From positions 48,495-112,494 of the forward strand of contig JAFYNZ010000028.1 of assembly GCA_017547845.1 (NCBI GenBank): 64,000 nucleotides of DNA, given 5' to 3'. Shown one piece after another: positions 45,444 through 55,229 of the stretch (position 1 is the stretch's first letter; every line of letters begins with the position of its first letter). Source of the stretch: Muribaculaceae bacterium. Lineage in GTDB: Bacteria; Bacteroidota; Bacteroidia; Bacteroidales; Muribaculaceae. A model generated the notes under the pieces. It did no database searches and was not told the origin of the DNA. It saw only the letters and a program-made list of their open reading frames with translations. The position numbers and the translations under genes are program-made.

Positions 45444-46628
45444 TTAGTCGAGATAGCTTTGAAGCTCTGCAAGGGCGAGACGATAGTCGCGTTCAGCTTC
45501 GAGACTTTTCTCGATAGCTTCGTAGTAGAGCTTATTCTCATTGATATAGTCGACGATTGAAATCTGACCTGCCTGCAAAGCCTTGGTGAGATACTCGGTC
45601 GAGCTGAGTTTTTTGACTATAGAAGCGTATTCGCGTGCAGTCTTGCGAAGCGACATTGTGCGCTCATACTGCGATCTGACATTGCCATAGAATTGAGCGA
45701 CAGCATCGTCTGACTGCGCCTGAGCAGCCACGACAGCAGCCTTGGCAGCCTTCACCTTGCCTGAATTGCTCCACAACGGAATAGACAATCCGACTGCGAC
45801 ACCGTGATGGTTGTCGCCGGCCATCAACTCGTTGACATATCCGACTGAGAATGTAGGTAGGCCTTCCGACTTGGTGAGGCTCAATTGCTCACGCGACAAT
45901 TCGATTTCGCTTCTGACGTAAGCAAGCATCGGGCTGGTCATCTCAGCCTGAGCGTAAAACTCTTCAAAGGTCAGAGGAAGGTTTTCTGCAGGATAGGTCA
46001 CTTTATACATCGACAACTCCTTGCCGCCGTTGAGACGCTGAAGGTCGAGCAAGATAGCTTCACGCTCAATCTTGTTGAGGCTAACCTCGTTCTCTACAGC
46101 CACCAACTCAAGGTTAATCTTGTTGAGACCGATCACATTGGCGTCGCCACGCTCTAAAGCAATACGCTGAGTTTCAGCGAGTTGACGATACTCACCGAGT
46201 TTGCGATTGTCCAGAGCTGTGACCGCATTGTTGTAGACAAGGTTAACCAAGGCGATACGTGCTTCCTTGAGAAGCTCGACACGCGCTTGCTTGTACTGAA
46301 GGGCAAGCATATCGTTTTGACGCGTTGCGACACGACGCTTAGCCCCTGAAAGGGTAGCGAAGTCGAAGCTTTGGCTCACTCCCACGGCTACCTTATTTGG
46401 CACCTCAGACGGCTGTCCCCACATGTAGGTAAATTCCACCTCAGGGTCTTCAAGGTTGAGTCCGGTATTGTTTGACAAACGCTCTGCCTCGTTCTGCTGG
46501 CGTAGAGCGCTCAACATCGTATTGTTGGCTTCGATAGAGTCCAAAGCCGCCTCCATAGCAGTCGCCATCGGAGTGCTGAAAAGGGTTGCTAAGAGTGTTA
46601 GCAGGGTTGCTTTATTCATATGTTTCAT
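45444..46628 (-). CDS. TolC-family outer-membrane efflux protein
   Basis: A 394-residue outer-membrane factor with signal peptide (LLTLLATLFSTPMATA). Two TolC-type repeats of long helices are apparent (LDSIEANNTMLSALRQQNEA near the N-terminus; GNVRSQYERTMSLRKTAREY near 315). It would form the outer-membrane exit of the RND pump. Its ATG overlaps the pump's TGA by 4 nt (46625-46628), a strong sign of coupling. It is somewhat shorter than E. coli TolC (about 470). Confidence 0.88.
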   Translation of the reverse strand: MKHMNKATLLTLLATLFSTPMATAMEAALDSIEANNTMLSALRQQNEAERLSNNTGLNLEDPEVEFTYMWGQPSEVPNKVAVGVSQSFDFATLSGAKRRVATRQNDMLALQYKQARVELLKEARIALVNLVYNNAVTALDNRKLGEYRQLAETQRIALERGDANVIGLNKINLELVAVENEVSLNKIEREAILLDLQRLNGGKELSMYKVTYPAENLPLTFEEFYAQAEMTSPMLAYVRSEIELSREQLSLTKSEGLPTFSVGYVNELMAGDNHHGVAVGLSIPLWSNSGKVKAAKAAVVAAQAQSDDAVAQFYGNVRSQYERTMSLRKTAREYASIVKKLSSTEYLTKALQAGQISIVDYINENKLYYEAIEKSLEAERDYRLALAELQSYLD

Positions 46629-49600
46629 AGCTCTACGCTTGTGTTAGTTTTTTTATTCATCATCAAGTAAATGATCGGAATCACAAATCCGTTCAAGAGA
46701 GTAGACGACAAGAGACCGCCGAGGATCACCTGAGCCATCGGACTCTGAATTTCGTTGCCCGGCAAAGCACCACCAAGAGCAAGTGGGATAAGTGCCAATG
46801 CCGATGTCAACGCTGTCATTACGATAGGGTTGAGACGGTCGAGCGAGCCATGGATAACGGCTTCCTTCACCGACATGCCCCTTGCCACAAGGTCGTTGTA
46901 GCGGTCGACAAGCAACATACCATTACGCGTCGCAATACCGAAGAGCGATATGAAGCCGATGATAGATGGAATGCTGACCACACCCGATGTGAAGAATATC
47001 ACAAACACACCACCGATCAACGCCAATGGCAAGTTGAGCATAATCACGGCTGCTTGCGATGGGCTGCGGAACTGGTTGTAGAGCAAGAGATAGATTGCAA
47101 GGATCGAGAAGATAGATGTAATCATCAAAGTCTGCGACGCTGCTTGCTCGCTTTCAAACTGACCGCCGTATTCGATGTGATAGTCGTCCGGCAATGTGAT
47201 CTGCTCATCGATAATCTCTTGGATATCGTTGACAGCACCACGCAAGTCGCGGCCTGAAACGTTGGCTGAAACCACCAATTTGCGTGACACATTCTCACGG
47301 CTGATAGTGTTTGGGCCTGATGATGAACGAATGTCGGCAACATATTCGAATGGAATCTTGCTACCGTCAGCCGTTTCAATCATGAGGTTGCGGATATTGT
47401 CGATAGAGCTGCGGCTCTCATCTTTCACCTTCACAGTGAGGTCGAATGAACGGTTGCCTTCAAACACGTTCGACACCACTTCGCCACCGAGCAAGACGTT
47501 GACATACTCTGCAAACTGAGGCAATGTGATGCCATAGCGTGCAAGCACTTCGCGGCGAGGCTCAATCTTGAGTTGAGGACGCTCCACTTGTTGCTCCACG
47601 TTGAGGTCGGCAACACCTTCCACGCCTTGGATAGCGTCTTTTATCTTATTGCCGATAGCATACATCTTGTTGAGGTCAGAACCGAATATCTTGATAGCGA
47701 CATTGGCACGAGTACCCGAGAGCATGGCATCGATACGGTGAGAGATAGGCTGACCTATTTCGATATTTACGCCTGAGAGTTGCGACAACTTCTCGCGAAG
47801 TTCAGCCACTACCTCATCTTTGCTACGGTCGTCGAGTTCGAATGGAGCCTCGATTTCAGAGACGTTAACGCCGAAAGAGTGTTCGTCAAGTTCGGCACGA
47901 CCTGTTTTACGAGCCACACGCTTGATTTCAGGCACACTGAGCAATATGTTTTCCACCTGACGTCCGACCTTAGCCGACTCTTCAAGAGAAATACCCGGCA
48001 TCGAGCTGACATTGATAGTGAACGAGCCTTCGTTGAACGGTGGCAAGAAACTACGACCGAGCGTAAAGAATAGACCGAGAGCCACCACAAAAAGACCGAT
48101 AACAGAGCCCAATACGACTTTCTTGCGAGCAATCACCCATTCCAATGCCTTAGAGTAACCACCCTTCATCTTCACCACAATCTTTGGCTCCTTATCAGCC
48201 TTTGTCGCCTTAGTGAGCAAGAATGAGCAAAGCACGGGAGTGAGTGTCAAGGCCACGAATGTCGATGCAAAAAGCGACACGATGAATGCTACGCCGAGCG
48301 GAACAAGCATGCGACCTTCCATTCCATCAAGGAAGAAGAGCGGCAAGAAGCTCACGACGATGATAAGCGTAGAGTTGAGGATAGGCATACGCACCTCTCT
48401 TGATGCTTCGTAGATTACTTTAAGGGCAGGCAACTGCTGATCGGCAGGCAATGCACGATTTTGTCGCAGTCGCTTATAGACATTTTCAACGTCGACAATG
48501 GCATCGTCGACCAGCGAACCGATAGCGATAGCGATACCACCGATACTCATCGTGTTCATGGTCAATCCCATAGCCTTCATCACCAAGAAAGTAATCAAGA
48601 TTGCCATCGGGATAGTCACAAGCGAGATGAGAGTTGTGCGAGGGTTCATCAAAAAGACAAACAAGACAAGCGCAACGAAGATTGCACCCTCAACGAGTGA
48701 GCGTTGGATATTGTTGATAGAGCTGTCGATGAAGCGTTGCTGACGATAAAGTTCGGTGTCGACCTTCACATCTTTAGGCAACTCCTTCTTCAACTCTTCG
48801 ATCGTCTTATCGAGCATATTTGTGAGGTCCAATGTGCTGGTGTTAGGCTGCTTTGTGACAGTCATCAACACACCCTCCTTGGCAGAAATAGACGCAAGAC
48901 CTGTCTTAGGTGCTTTGGAACCAATCTGCACTGTCGCGATGTTTTCGAGCAAGATAGGGGCAGAGTCGGTAGGCTTCACCACTGTCTTACCGATGGCTTC
49001 AGGGTCGGTGCTGAGCAACATACCGCGAATGATATATTCGTTGCCATATTCATACAACACACCACCCGATGCATTTTGGTTCATGCCATTGGTCACTTCC
49101 ATCACCTCAGAAAGACCGACGCCATAGTGACGCATCTTCTCAGGATCGAGAAGTATCTGATACTCCTTGACATCGCCACCAAGCACAGCCACCTGTGCCA
49201 CACCACCTGTCGACAACAAGCGTGGACGAATCACCCAGTCGGCAATCTCGCGCAACTCAAGCATCGATGTGGAGTCGGCAGTCAGACCGACAAACATCAC
49301 TTCACCGAGCACCGATGATTGTGGTCCAAGCGTAGGATTACCTACATTTTCAGGAAATTGCTCGCTGGCAAGTGCCAACTTTTCCGACACAATCTGACGA
49401 GCACGATATTCGTCTGTACCCCAGTCAAACTCTACCCAAACGATAGAGAAACCGGTAGTCGACGATGACCTGACGCGACGCACATCGGTCGCACCGTTGA
49501 GGGCTGTCTCAATAGGAAACGATACGATACGCTCCACTTCTTCAGGAGCCATACCCTGAGCCTCGGTCATAACTACCACAGTAGGAGCATTCAGGTCGGG

Positions 49601-49717
49601 AAAGACATCGACCTCCATGCGGCTCGCTGTGTAGCTACCGGCGAGTATGATAATAACCGATGCCACAAGGACAATCAGACGGTTATTAAGAGCAAATTTT
49701 ATGATTTTGTTCAGCAT
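46625..49717 (-). CDS. Heavy-metal efflux RND transporter (CusA/CzcA family)
   Basis: A 1030-residue proton-driven inner-membrane pump. It starts LNKIIKFALNNRLIVLVASV (first membrane helix), has two periplasmic lobes, and the second cluster of helices begins about residue 340 (RSLVEGAIFVALVLFVFLMN). The charged helix SIGGIAIAIGSLVDDAIVDVE (about 400), typical of the HME subfamily proton relay, is present. The metal (Cu/Ag versus Zn/Co/Cd) is not decided by eye. It forms a four-gene operon with the adaptor, TolC-like protein and a small His-rich protein. Confidence 0.92.
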   Translation of the reverse strand: MLNKIIKFALNNRLIVLVASVIIILAGSYTASRMEVDVFPDLNAPTVVVMTEAQGMAPEEVERIVSFPIETALNGATDVRRVRSSSTTGFSIVWVEFDWGTDEYRARQIVSEKLALASEQFPENVGNPTLGPQSSVLGEVMFVGLTADSTSMLELREIADWVIRPRLLSTGGVAQVAVLGGDVKEYQILLDPEKMRHYGVGLSEVMEVTNGMNQNASGGVLYEYGNEYIIRGMLLSTDPEAIGKTVVKPTDSAPILLENIATVQIGSKAPKTGLASISAKEGVLMTVTKQPNTSTLDLTNMLDKTIEELKKELPKDVKVDTELYRQQRFIDSSINNIQRSLVEGAIFVALVLFVFLMNPRTTLISLVTIPMAILITFLVMKAMGLTMNTMSIGGIAIAIGSLVDDAIVDVENVYKRLRQNRALPADQQLPALKVIYEASREVRMPILNSTLIIVVSFLPLFFLDGMEGRMLVPLGVAFIVSLFASTFVALTLTPVLCSFLLTKATKADKEPKIVVKMKGGYSKALEWVIARKKVVLGSVIGLFVVALGLFFTLGRSFLPPFNEGSFTINVSSMPGISLEESAKVGRQVENILLSVPEIKRVARKTGRAELDEHSFGVNVSEIEAPFELDDRSKDEVVAELREKLSQLSGVNIEIGQPISHRIDAMLSGTRANVAIKIFGSDLNKMYAIGNKIKDAIQGVEGVADLNVEQQVERPQLKIEPRREVLARYGITLPQFAEYVNVLLGGEVVSNVFEGNRSFDLTVKVKDESRSSIDNIRNLMIETADGSKIPFEYVADIRSSSGPNTISRENVSRKLVVSANVSGRDLRGAVNDIQEIIDEQITLPDDYHIEYGGQFESEQAASQTLMITSIFSILAIYLLLYNQFRSPSQAAVIMLNLPLALIGGVFVIFFTSGVVSIPSIIGFISLFGIATRNGMLLVDRYNDLVARGMSVKEAVIHGSLDRLNPIVMTALTSALALIPLALGGALPGNEIQSPMAQVILGGLLSSTLLNGFVIPIIYLMMNKKTNTSVEL

Positions 49718-49734
49718 ACTTTCTGGCGTTTTAA

Positions 49735-50967
49735 TTAATGACTATGACCATGAGGAATTGCTGATGAGAGTCCTGCCATCTTGACGTGGATTGCACCTGC
49801 GACAACCACCTTTTCGCCTGACTTAAGACCACTCTTAACCTCAACACTTGTACCGTTGTTGGCACCGAGTTTCACCTCACGCTTTTCAAAGTGTTCTGCC
49901 GAAGTTTCGACAAACACGAAGTAGAGGCCTTGCTCTTCAGCGATTGCACCCTTAGGAACGCTGATTACACCCTTGCGTGGAGCGCCAAGCAAGTAGATTT
50001 CAGCATATGAGCCCGGAATCACGTTGCCTGTATTATCGAATTCGAAGATGACAGGCAAGTAGTAAGAGCCTGCAGCCGATGCCTTACCGAATGACACCAC
50101 ACGACCATTGAGTTCAGAAAGGCTGAGTGTCTCATCAGGACGGTAAGGGAGAATGAAATTGGCAGATGTGATATTGCCGAGACGGTCGAAATATCGTTCC
50201 GACACCTCTGCACGAAGTTGGAGACGACGATTTTGCGACACAGTAGCGATAGGTTGACCCACCGACACATATTCGCCCGGCTTGACGAGGAGCGAAATCA
50301 AGTAGCCCGAGATAGGTGATGTCACAGTGACACCTGTAGTCGCAGCACGACCTGAGACAGTATTAAGGTCGGCTTTAGCGCGATCGAGGTTAGCCTTAGC
50401 TTCGTCGTATTCGCGTTGAGAGATAATCTTGTCCTTCACCAATGAAGCGGCACGATCGTAAGCCTTCTTTGCAGCGTCATAAGCCACGCGAGCAGCTGCT
50501 GAAGCATCGCCGTCTACGATACCCTTAGAAGAAATTGTGAAGAGACCTTGACCGGCATTGACAGAAGAGCCGTCGGTCAACGACTTGTTGACATAACCGA
50601 CGATACCGCTTGCAGTCGCAGCCACTGTACGCTCGTCACCTTGAGCAGAAAGCACCTGACCACCTGTCTTAATGACATCGTTAAATTCGCCTGCTTCAAT
50701 CTTCTTCACAACGACACCTGCCTTCTTGGCTTGGTCCTTTGTGAATACGATTACACCGTCGCCATGATCGCCGGCGTTCTTAGGAGTGATATGATTATGG
50801 CCGTCGTGGCTACCATGGTCGTGACCAGCATGACTGCTGTGGTCGTGACCTGAATGGTCATGATTATGGCCTGAGTGATCGTGATTGTGACCGTCATTGC
50901 CGGAGCATGACATTAGCAATGTCGTAGACAACGACAATGCCGCTACCAAAAAATGTTTGATTTTCAT
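49735..50967 (-). CDS. His-rich RND periplasmic adaptor (CusB/CzcB-like lipoprotein)
   Basis: A 410-residue membrane-fusion protein. The lipobox Cys is residue 21 (LLMSCSG). It is followed by about 45 residues of His/Asp/Ser/Gly repeats such as GHNHDHSGHDHSSHAGHDHG, with about 15 His in all. The body has the barrel-sandwich, hairpin (AAKKAYDRAASLVKDKIISQ) and beta-barrel domains of the family, and the C-terminus ends IPHGHSH. The His tracts are likely metal sensors or sponges that hand metal to the pump; this is inference. It precedes the pump gene by 17 nt. Confidence 0.9.
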   Translation of the reverse strand: MKIKHFLVAALSLSTTLLMSCSGNDGHNHDHSGHNHDHSGHDHSSHAGHDHGSHDGHNHITPKNAGDHGDGVIVFTKDQAKKAGVVVKKIEAGEFNDVIKTGGQVLSAQGDERTVAATASGIVGYVNKSLTDGSSVNAGQGLFTISSKGIVDGDASAAARVAYDAAKKAYDRAASLVKDKIISQREYDEAKANLDRAKADLNTVSGRAATTGVTVTSPISGYLISLLVKPGEYVSVGQPIATVSQNRRLQLRAEVSERYFDRLGNITSANFILPYRPDETLSLSELNGRVVSFGKASAAGSYYLPVIFEFDNTGNVIPGSYAEIYLLGAPRKGVISVPKGAIAEEQGLYFVFVETSAEHFEKREVKLGANNGTSVEVKSGLKSGEKVVVAGAIHVKMAGLSSAIPHGHSH

Positions 50968-51065
50968 GATTATATGATTTTTTGGGCATCTACTTGGATA
51001 GATGCAGTTAATAAATTCGATTGATAATTTTCAGAGGTAATATTTGCCTTGGATAAGGCGATGCG

Positions 51066-51479
51066 TTAGGCCATAGGAGGGGCACGAAGCCCTAAAATCG
51101 GGTGCTTGAACTGCTGAGGCAACACCTCGGTCTTCGCGATTTCAAACTGTCCCACTTGCTGAGCTACGTAGCACACCACAAGCTCAGGCTGATGTAAAAA
51201 CAAAATAATCGGCTGAGAATCAGAGTTTATCAACTCCGAACTCTTAGCCGTCGACATATCGATTACTCTCCACGAGCAATGTTCTTCGCTATTGGCATGA
51301 TGATCTTCTTCCGATGCGCATGCGTGATGTCCGTTGCACTCATCCGACTGTCTCTCACAGTGCTGAGGCATCAAGCAGATAGCCTCCGAGCATCCGTGAT
51401 GATGATGCGGCAACAACGATAGTGTCGTCATCAACACCATCGCCACTGCTAAGAACGATATTTCGAAAAACTTACGCAA
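51066..51479 (-). CDS. Small secreted His/Cys-rich protein of the metal efflux operon
   Basis: A 137-residue exported protein that starts at a TTG (51477-51479); an ATG 39 nt in would cut the signal peptide. The signal peptide (MRKFFEISFLAVAMVLMTTL) is followed by PHHHHGCSEAICLMPQHCE and further His/Cys-rich segments (HHACASEEDHHANSEEHCSW). This resembles the DUF6769-like proteins that accompany CusA operons in Bacteroidales (recalled, not confirmed). It probably binds the pump's metal in the periplasm. It is the first gene of the operon, 98 nt before the adaptor. Confidence 0.7.
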   Translation of the reverse strand: MRKFFEISFLAVAMVLMTTLSLLPHHHHGCSEAICLMPQHCERQSDECNGHHACASEEDHHANSEEHCSWRVIDMSTAKSSELINSDSQPIILFLHQPELVVCYVAQQVGQFEIAKTEVLPQQFKHPILGLRAPPMA

Positions 51480-51563
51480 GTTGAAAAAAGCTCTGTTTAT
51501 TAATTCGCAAAGTTACGGAAAAACAGCCACAAAAACGACATATCTTCCTGACTTTTAGCTTTT

Positions 51564-52379
51564 TTAACAGTTTTCAAATACACCATTTTGACGAGCATAC
51601 TTGACGCCTTTCATGGCATTACCGAGATAAAACGACATCGATTTGCCACTGCGACGCGATGCTCTCCATGCATTGACGATAATTCTCAGCCACCATGTGC
51701 GAGGGTGGATATAGCTGAACACTGCCCCTTTGGTCATCCAGAAATATGGCTCATCGGCATCTCTGCCGGCTGTCGTCGGATGATTGTGCGTACTGACCAC
51801 TATCGGCACAAATCGCGCCCTTAGTCCCGCCTTTTTTGCGTCATGGATAAAGACATCTTCCTCGCCACATCGCAACACAGGAGTACCGATGCTGATGTTT
51901 TCGTTAAACTTCACTACACCCTTCACAGCTCTAAGTCTGAAGGCAATTTCAAAACATGTCACATAATAGCCTTTGGGAGCATTGACAAGGTCGAACGACG
52001 AGTCGGGATACGCTTTGGGATAATTATCGGAATGGTGGCGCACGGTGATAATGTCGGCATCCGGATATTGCTCAAAAGCAGAGATAAGCGACTGCAATTC
52101 AGAGGCTTTAAAGTCTACATCGTCGTCACTCATCAGGCAAAGTGGCGCTGTGGCACATCTGATAGCGTTGTTGCGATTGCGACAGATGCCTCGGTTATCA
52201 ACCTTGCACACCTTGACATCGTCTCTGACTGCCAATGCCTCGGGCACATCCATATCCCCATCAGGCAATTGCCACGAGACGAGATACTCCACCCCCTCAA
52301 CTATAGGATGCGACGACTCGACGACTCGACCTATCCCTTCTGCTCCGATGGTACATATCAACACCTGCAACTTCACCAT
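51564..52379 (-). CDS. Family 2-like glycosyltransferase
   Basis: A 271-residue GT-A enzyme. It starts MVKLQVLICTIGAEGIGRVV. The NRGICRNRNNAIRCATAPLCLMSDDDVDFKA region supplies the nucleotide-binding Asp cluster (DDD near residue 91). There is no membrane segment. It begins 1 nt after the stop of the GT4 gene, so the two act in one pathway, probably surface-glycan assembly. The acceptor is unknown. Confidence 0.82.
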   Translation of the reverse strand: MVKLQVLICTIGAEGIGRVVESSHPIVEGVEYLVSWQLPDGDMDVPEALAVRDDVKVCKVDNRGICRNRNNAIRCATAPLCLMSDDDVDFKASELQSLISAFEQYPDADIITVRHHSDNYPKAYPDSSFDLVNAPKGYYVTCFEIAFRLRAVKGVVKFNENISIGTPVLRCGEEDVFIHDAKKAGLRARFVPIVVSTHNHPTTAGRDADEPYFWMTKGAVFSYIHPRTWWLRIIVNAWRASRRSGKSMSFYLGNAMKGVKYARQNGVFENC

Positions 52380-52380
52380 A

Positions 52381-53484
52381 TCACTTCAGCGTTTGCTCTA
52401 TATGTTTCAAATATCTTTGCACTACCACCTTCGACGAGTTATGCTTCTCCACAAACTCTCGACCTTGAGCCGAAAGCACCGTTAGACGCTCTCTGTCAAG
52501 CACCAGCCCTTTAATCGTCTGATAGATAGACTCATCATCGGGTGTCACATTCACCACCGGACGCAGTGCGTGCTCACCGATGAAGTCATAAAATTCCGGC
52601 TCGGCACCGGAAACCACCACCTTGCCCATCGCCATTGCGCCGAGGGCATTGGTCGCAGGGGTGTATGAATAAAGTTGGTCGAGCAATATATCGGCTTCAG
52701 CAAGTCGCTGCATATAGTCGGCATACGGCAGACTCTCGACAACCGTCACCTTGCACTTGTCGGGCAACTCACGCTCCACACGCTGTGCAGCCGCAAGCAA
52801 CCGTTCAAGCCCCTTAAACTCCTTGTACTCGCTTTTTATGCCGACAAATATATTGACCTTATCGCGCAACGGGAGCGGGGCATATGTGATATTGTCGACA
52901 TCGATAGGTATTCCGGTATAAGCCAACTTGTCGCCCAAGTACTCCTCCCCTGCCAAATGATATTCGTAAAGACATGAGATTGCGCCATCGACACCGCCAT
53001 ATATATCCGAGCAGTGATTCATCATCTCGACCGTCTGCCACTCCATCTCCTTAAACGGATTGGCCACAGCATACGGAGCCGGTTCACGACCGACACGAAA
53101 CTCCGAGTACCTCAACCGTCGAGCATCGCAACACATCTTCACTATGTAGGGATCGCTTCCTGCCAACGACAGAAACACACTCCGATTCTTACGACGCAAC
53201 TCATGGAAGAAATAGCGTATTTTTCCCGGCTGCAAATCGAAGAAATTGGGATTGATCAGTTGCACCACATCATAGCCACTCATCTGTGGCAGAAGCGAGA
53301 AAATGCGATAGAGATATTTCAATCCTCCGACAAATCCCGGCACACGCTGAAGGTTGATGTCGCGACGCGTATCCATACATCGAGAACCCGATGACACGAC
53401 CGTCGCTTCATGCCCCTGACGACGCAATTCATCGGCAAGCGACACGTGGAAATTGGAATAATCACCTACAAATAAAAATTTCAT
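52381..53484 (-). CDS. GT4-like glycosyltransferase
   Basis: A 367-residue GT-B enzyme. It starts MKFLFVGDYSNFHVSLADEL, the N-terminal Rossmann domain of GT4. The C-terminal domain has EFKGLERLLAAAQRV and the donor-site segment DILLDQLYSYTPATNALGAM, with an Ala/Gly in place of the usual EGFG-type motif. It is divergent from the GT2 gene at 53547 with only 62 nt between start codons, which must hold both promoters. Confidence 0.82.
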   Translation of the reverse strand: MKFLFVGDYSNFHVSLADELRRQGHEATVVSSGSRCMDTRRDINLQRVPGFVGGLKYLYRIFSLLPQMSGYDVVQLINPNFFDLQPGKIRYFFHELRRKNRSVFLSLAGSDPYIVKMCCDARRLRYSEFRVGREPAPYAVANPFKEMEWQTVEMMNHCSDIYGGVDGAISCLYEYHLAGEEYLGDKLAYTGIPIDVDNITYAPLPLRDKVNIFVGIKSEYKEFKGLERLLAAAQRVERELPDKCKVTVVESLPYADYMQRLAEADILLDQLYSYTPATNALGAMAMGKVVVSGAEPEFYDFIGEHALRPVVNVTPDDESIYQTIKGLVLDRERLTVLSAQGREFVEKHNSSKVVVQRYLKHIEQTLK

Positions 53485-53546
53485 AATGCAAAAATAGTAA
53501 AATTCAACGTAAATTGCCTAATTTTACAGCAAATTTAGATTCACTC

Positions 53547-54485
53547 ATGAAAGATTGCTTCTCGATAGTCGTTCCGGTCTACAATAGAGCCTCCATTGTC
53601 TGCAAGACTTTGGACAGTATCGCTCGTCAGTCCTATCGCCCACTCCACCTCATCATCGTGGACAACAATTCGACCGACGACACTCTTTCCGTCATAAGTC
53701 AATGGAAGCAGCAGAACGAATCTACCGATTTGAGAGTCACCGTTACGACAGAGACCTCCCCGGGTGCTACATCTGCACGCAACAAGGGTTTGAGACTTGT
53801 CGAAACCGAGCATATGGCATTCTTTGACAGCGACGACGAGATGCGCGGCAATGCCATCGAAGAATATGTCAACGCCTTCGCAGAGTCGCCCGAAGCCGAC
53901 ATCGTCTGCAGCAATTCGCTCTACCATTTCGCCGATGGTCGCACACGCCTTATGCGTTACCGCCGAGGCGACCTCTTGCACAACCACATCTACCACGCCA
54001 CACTGCGCACCCAAGGCTATGCCGTCAAGACCGAATTCATCAGAACCATTGGTGGTTGGGACCCTCAAATCATGGTGTGGAACGACTGGGAACTCGGTAT
54101 CCGTATGCTTCTCAACTCGCCTATCGTGAAAGCCATCGACAAGACACTCGTCGACATCTATATGCAGACAGAATCAATCACAGGGCTCGGATTCAGCGAC
54201 AAAGCAGGGCAATGGGAAATCGCTCTCGACAAAGCCGACCAAGTCATTGACCATTCATCGAGAAATGACGCCGACACCCTCCACCGACTCATTCATTATC
54301 GCCGCATCATACTCGCAGCCCACTATCTGAAAGAGGGCAACTCCGACCTTGCTCATCAACTCTACGACAAGGTGATGTCGGCCACCCGACGCGATGCACG
54401 CATGCATTTGTTGATGCCTCTCGTCTATCTCTACACTTCGATGGGTGGTCGAGGCGCAGCCACTCTCATCGACCGATTCCTTTAG
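53547..54485 (+). CDS. Family 2 glycosyltransferase
   Basis: A 312-residue GT-A enzyme. I use the ATG at 53547 (MKDCFSIVVPVYNRASIV), the classic GT2 start; the longer frame needs a TTG. Motifs: LIIVDNNSTDDTLSVI, then ETEHMAFFDSDDEMRGN with the DxD, and QIMVWNDWELGIRML near the acceptor site. It is cytoplasmic and probably transfers a sugar in the same surface-glycan pathway as the two minus-strand transferases beside it. Confidence 0.87.
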   Translation: MKDCFSIVVPVYNRASIVCKTLDSIARQSYRPLHLIIVDNNSTDDTLSVISQWKQQNESTDLRVTVTTETSPGATSARNKGLRLVETEHMAFFDSDDEMRGNAIEEYVNAFAESPEADIVCSNSLYHFADGRTRLMRYRRGDLLHNHIYHATLRTQGYAVKTEFIRTIGGWDPQIMVWNDWELGIRMLLNSPIVKAIDKTLVDIYMQTESITGLGFSDKAGQWEIALDKADQVIDHSSRNDADTLHRLIHYRRIILAAHYLKEGNSDLAHQLYDKVMSATRRDARMHLLMPLVYLYTSMGGRGAATLIDRFL

Positions 54486-54574
54486 TCGACATCTCCTAAG
54501 GCAACATAAGGGATTTTTCAAGGTGCACTTGCAATGAGGTCAGTTAAATACTCCCTAAAATATTGGCATATAGG

Positions 54575-55180
54575 TTAAAATCCTCGCCACATCATCATCG
54601 TTCCTCCATCATCAGAATGTAACGGACGAATCCTTATCCATGGGCCGTCGCCTGAAAATGTGTTCCAACTGCACGAAAAAACATCAGCATCTCCATCTTC
54701 AGCATCACCGTAATAAGACATAATGGTATTCTTAAGAGGCTCAAAAGATTGGTCAATCGGCACACTCGAAATAAATGCAAACATGAAACATCCTTTATCG
54801 TAGTTGACATTTAATCCGAATTTAACTCCTGCAAATTCGACTATTGCAGAACGCATTCTTTCGTTCTTATAACGTATTGTATCGACAGCATGAATATTAT
54901 TACCCTGATAATGGTGCACATAATCTTCCTTGACGTATCTTATAGAATCTACCTTAAAAATGCCTACTTTCGACAAGTCTTCGACGATCGCTTTCGGATT
55001 GCACTTTGTCTCAACTCCAAACAGAGTTATATCCCGATTAGACCTTTCCTCAAGCAACTGTTCTTCGGTCTTTTCTACACAAGTATCTATCGCAACAGTA
55101 TCCGACTCCGATGAATTCACACCATTATTGCACGCTCCCAATATGAGGCCCGCAAACACAATTGACATTAATTTTCTCAT
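54575..55180 (-). CDS. Lipoprotein of unknown function
   Basis: A 201-residue lipoprotein. The ATG at 55178-55180 gives MRKLMSIVFAGLILGACNNG with the lipobox Cys at 17; the longer frame has no signal. The mature part contains a repeated strand pattern (GVKFGLNVNYDKGCFMFAFI, then GDADVFSCSWNTFSGDGPWI). I recognise no family. It lies downstream of gldN but a terminator separates them, so it is not clearly part of the type IX secretion operon. Confidence 0.7.
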   Translation of the reverse strand: MRKLMSIVFAGLILGACNNGVNSSESDTVAIDTCVEKTEEQLLEERSNRDITLFGVETKCNPKAIVEDLSKVGIFKVDSIRYVKEDYVHHYQGNNIHAVDTIRYKNERMRSAIVEFAGVKFGLNVNYDKGCFMFAFISSVPIDQSFEPLKNTIMSYYGDAEDGDADVFSCSWNTFSGDGPWIRIRPLHSDDGGTMMMWRGF

Positions 55181-55191
55181 AACTTTGCTAA

Positions 55192-55218
55192 TAAAAAAGG
55201 CATGGTCGCCCATGCCTT
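55192..55218 (-). terminator. Terminator after gldN
   Basis: On the minus strand GGCATG pairs with CATGCC around a 6-nt loop, followed by TTTTTTAT. It is 14 nt past the gldN stop and closes the type IX secretion operon. Confidence 0.8.
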
Positions 55219-55229
55219 TATGTTGATAT

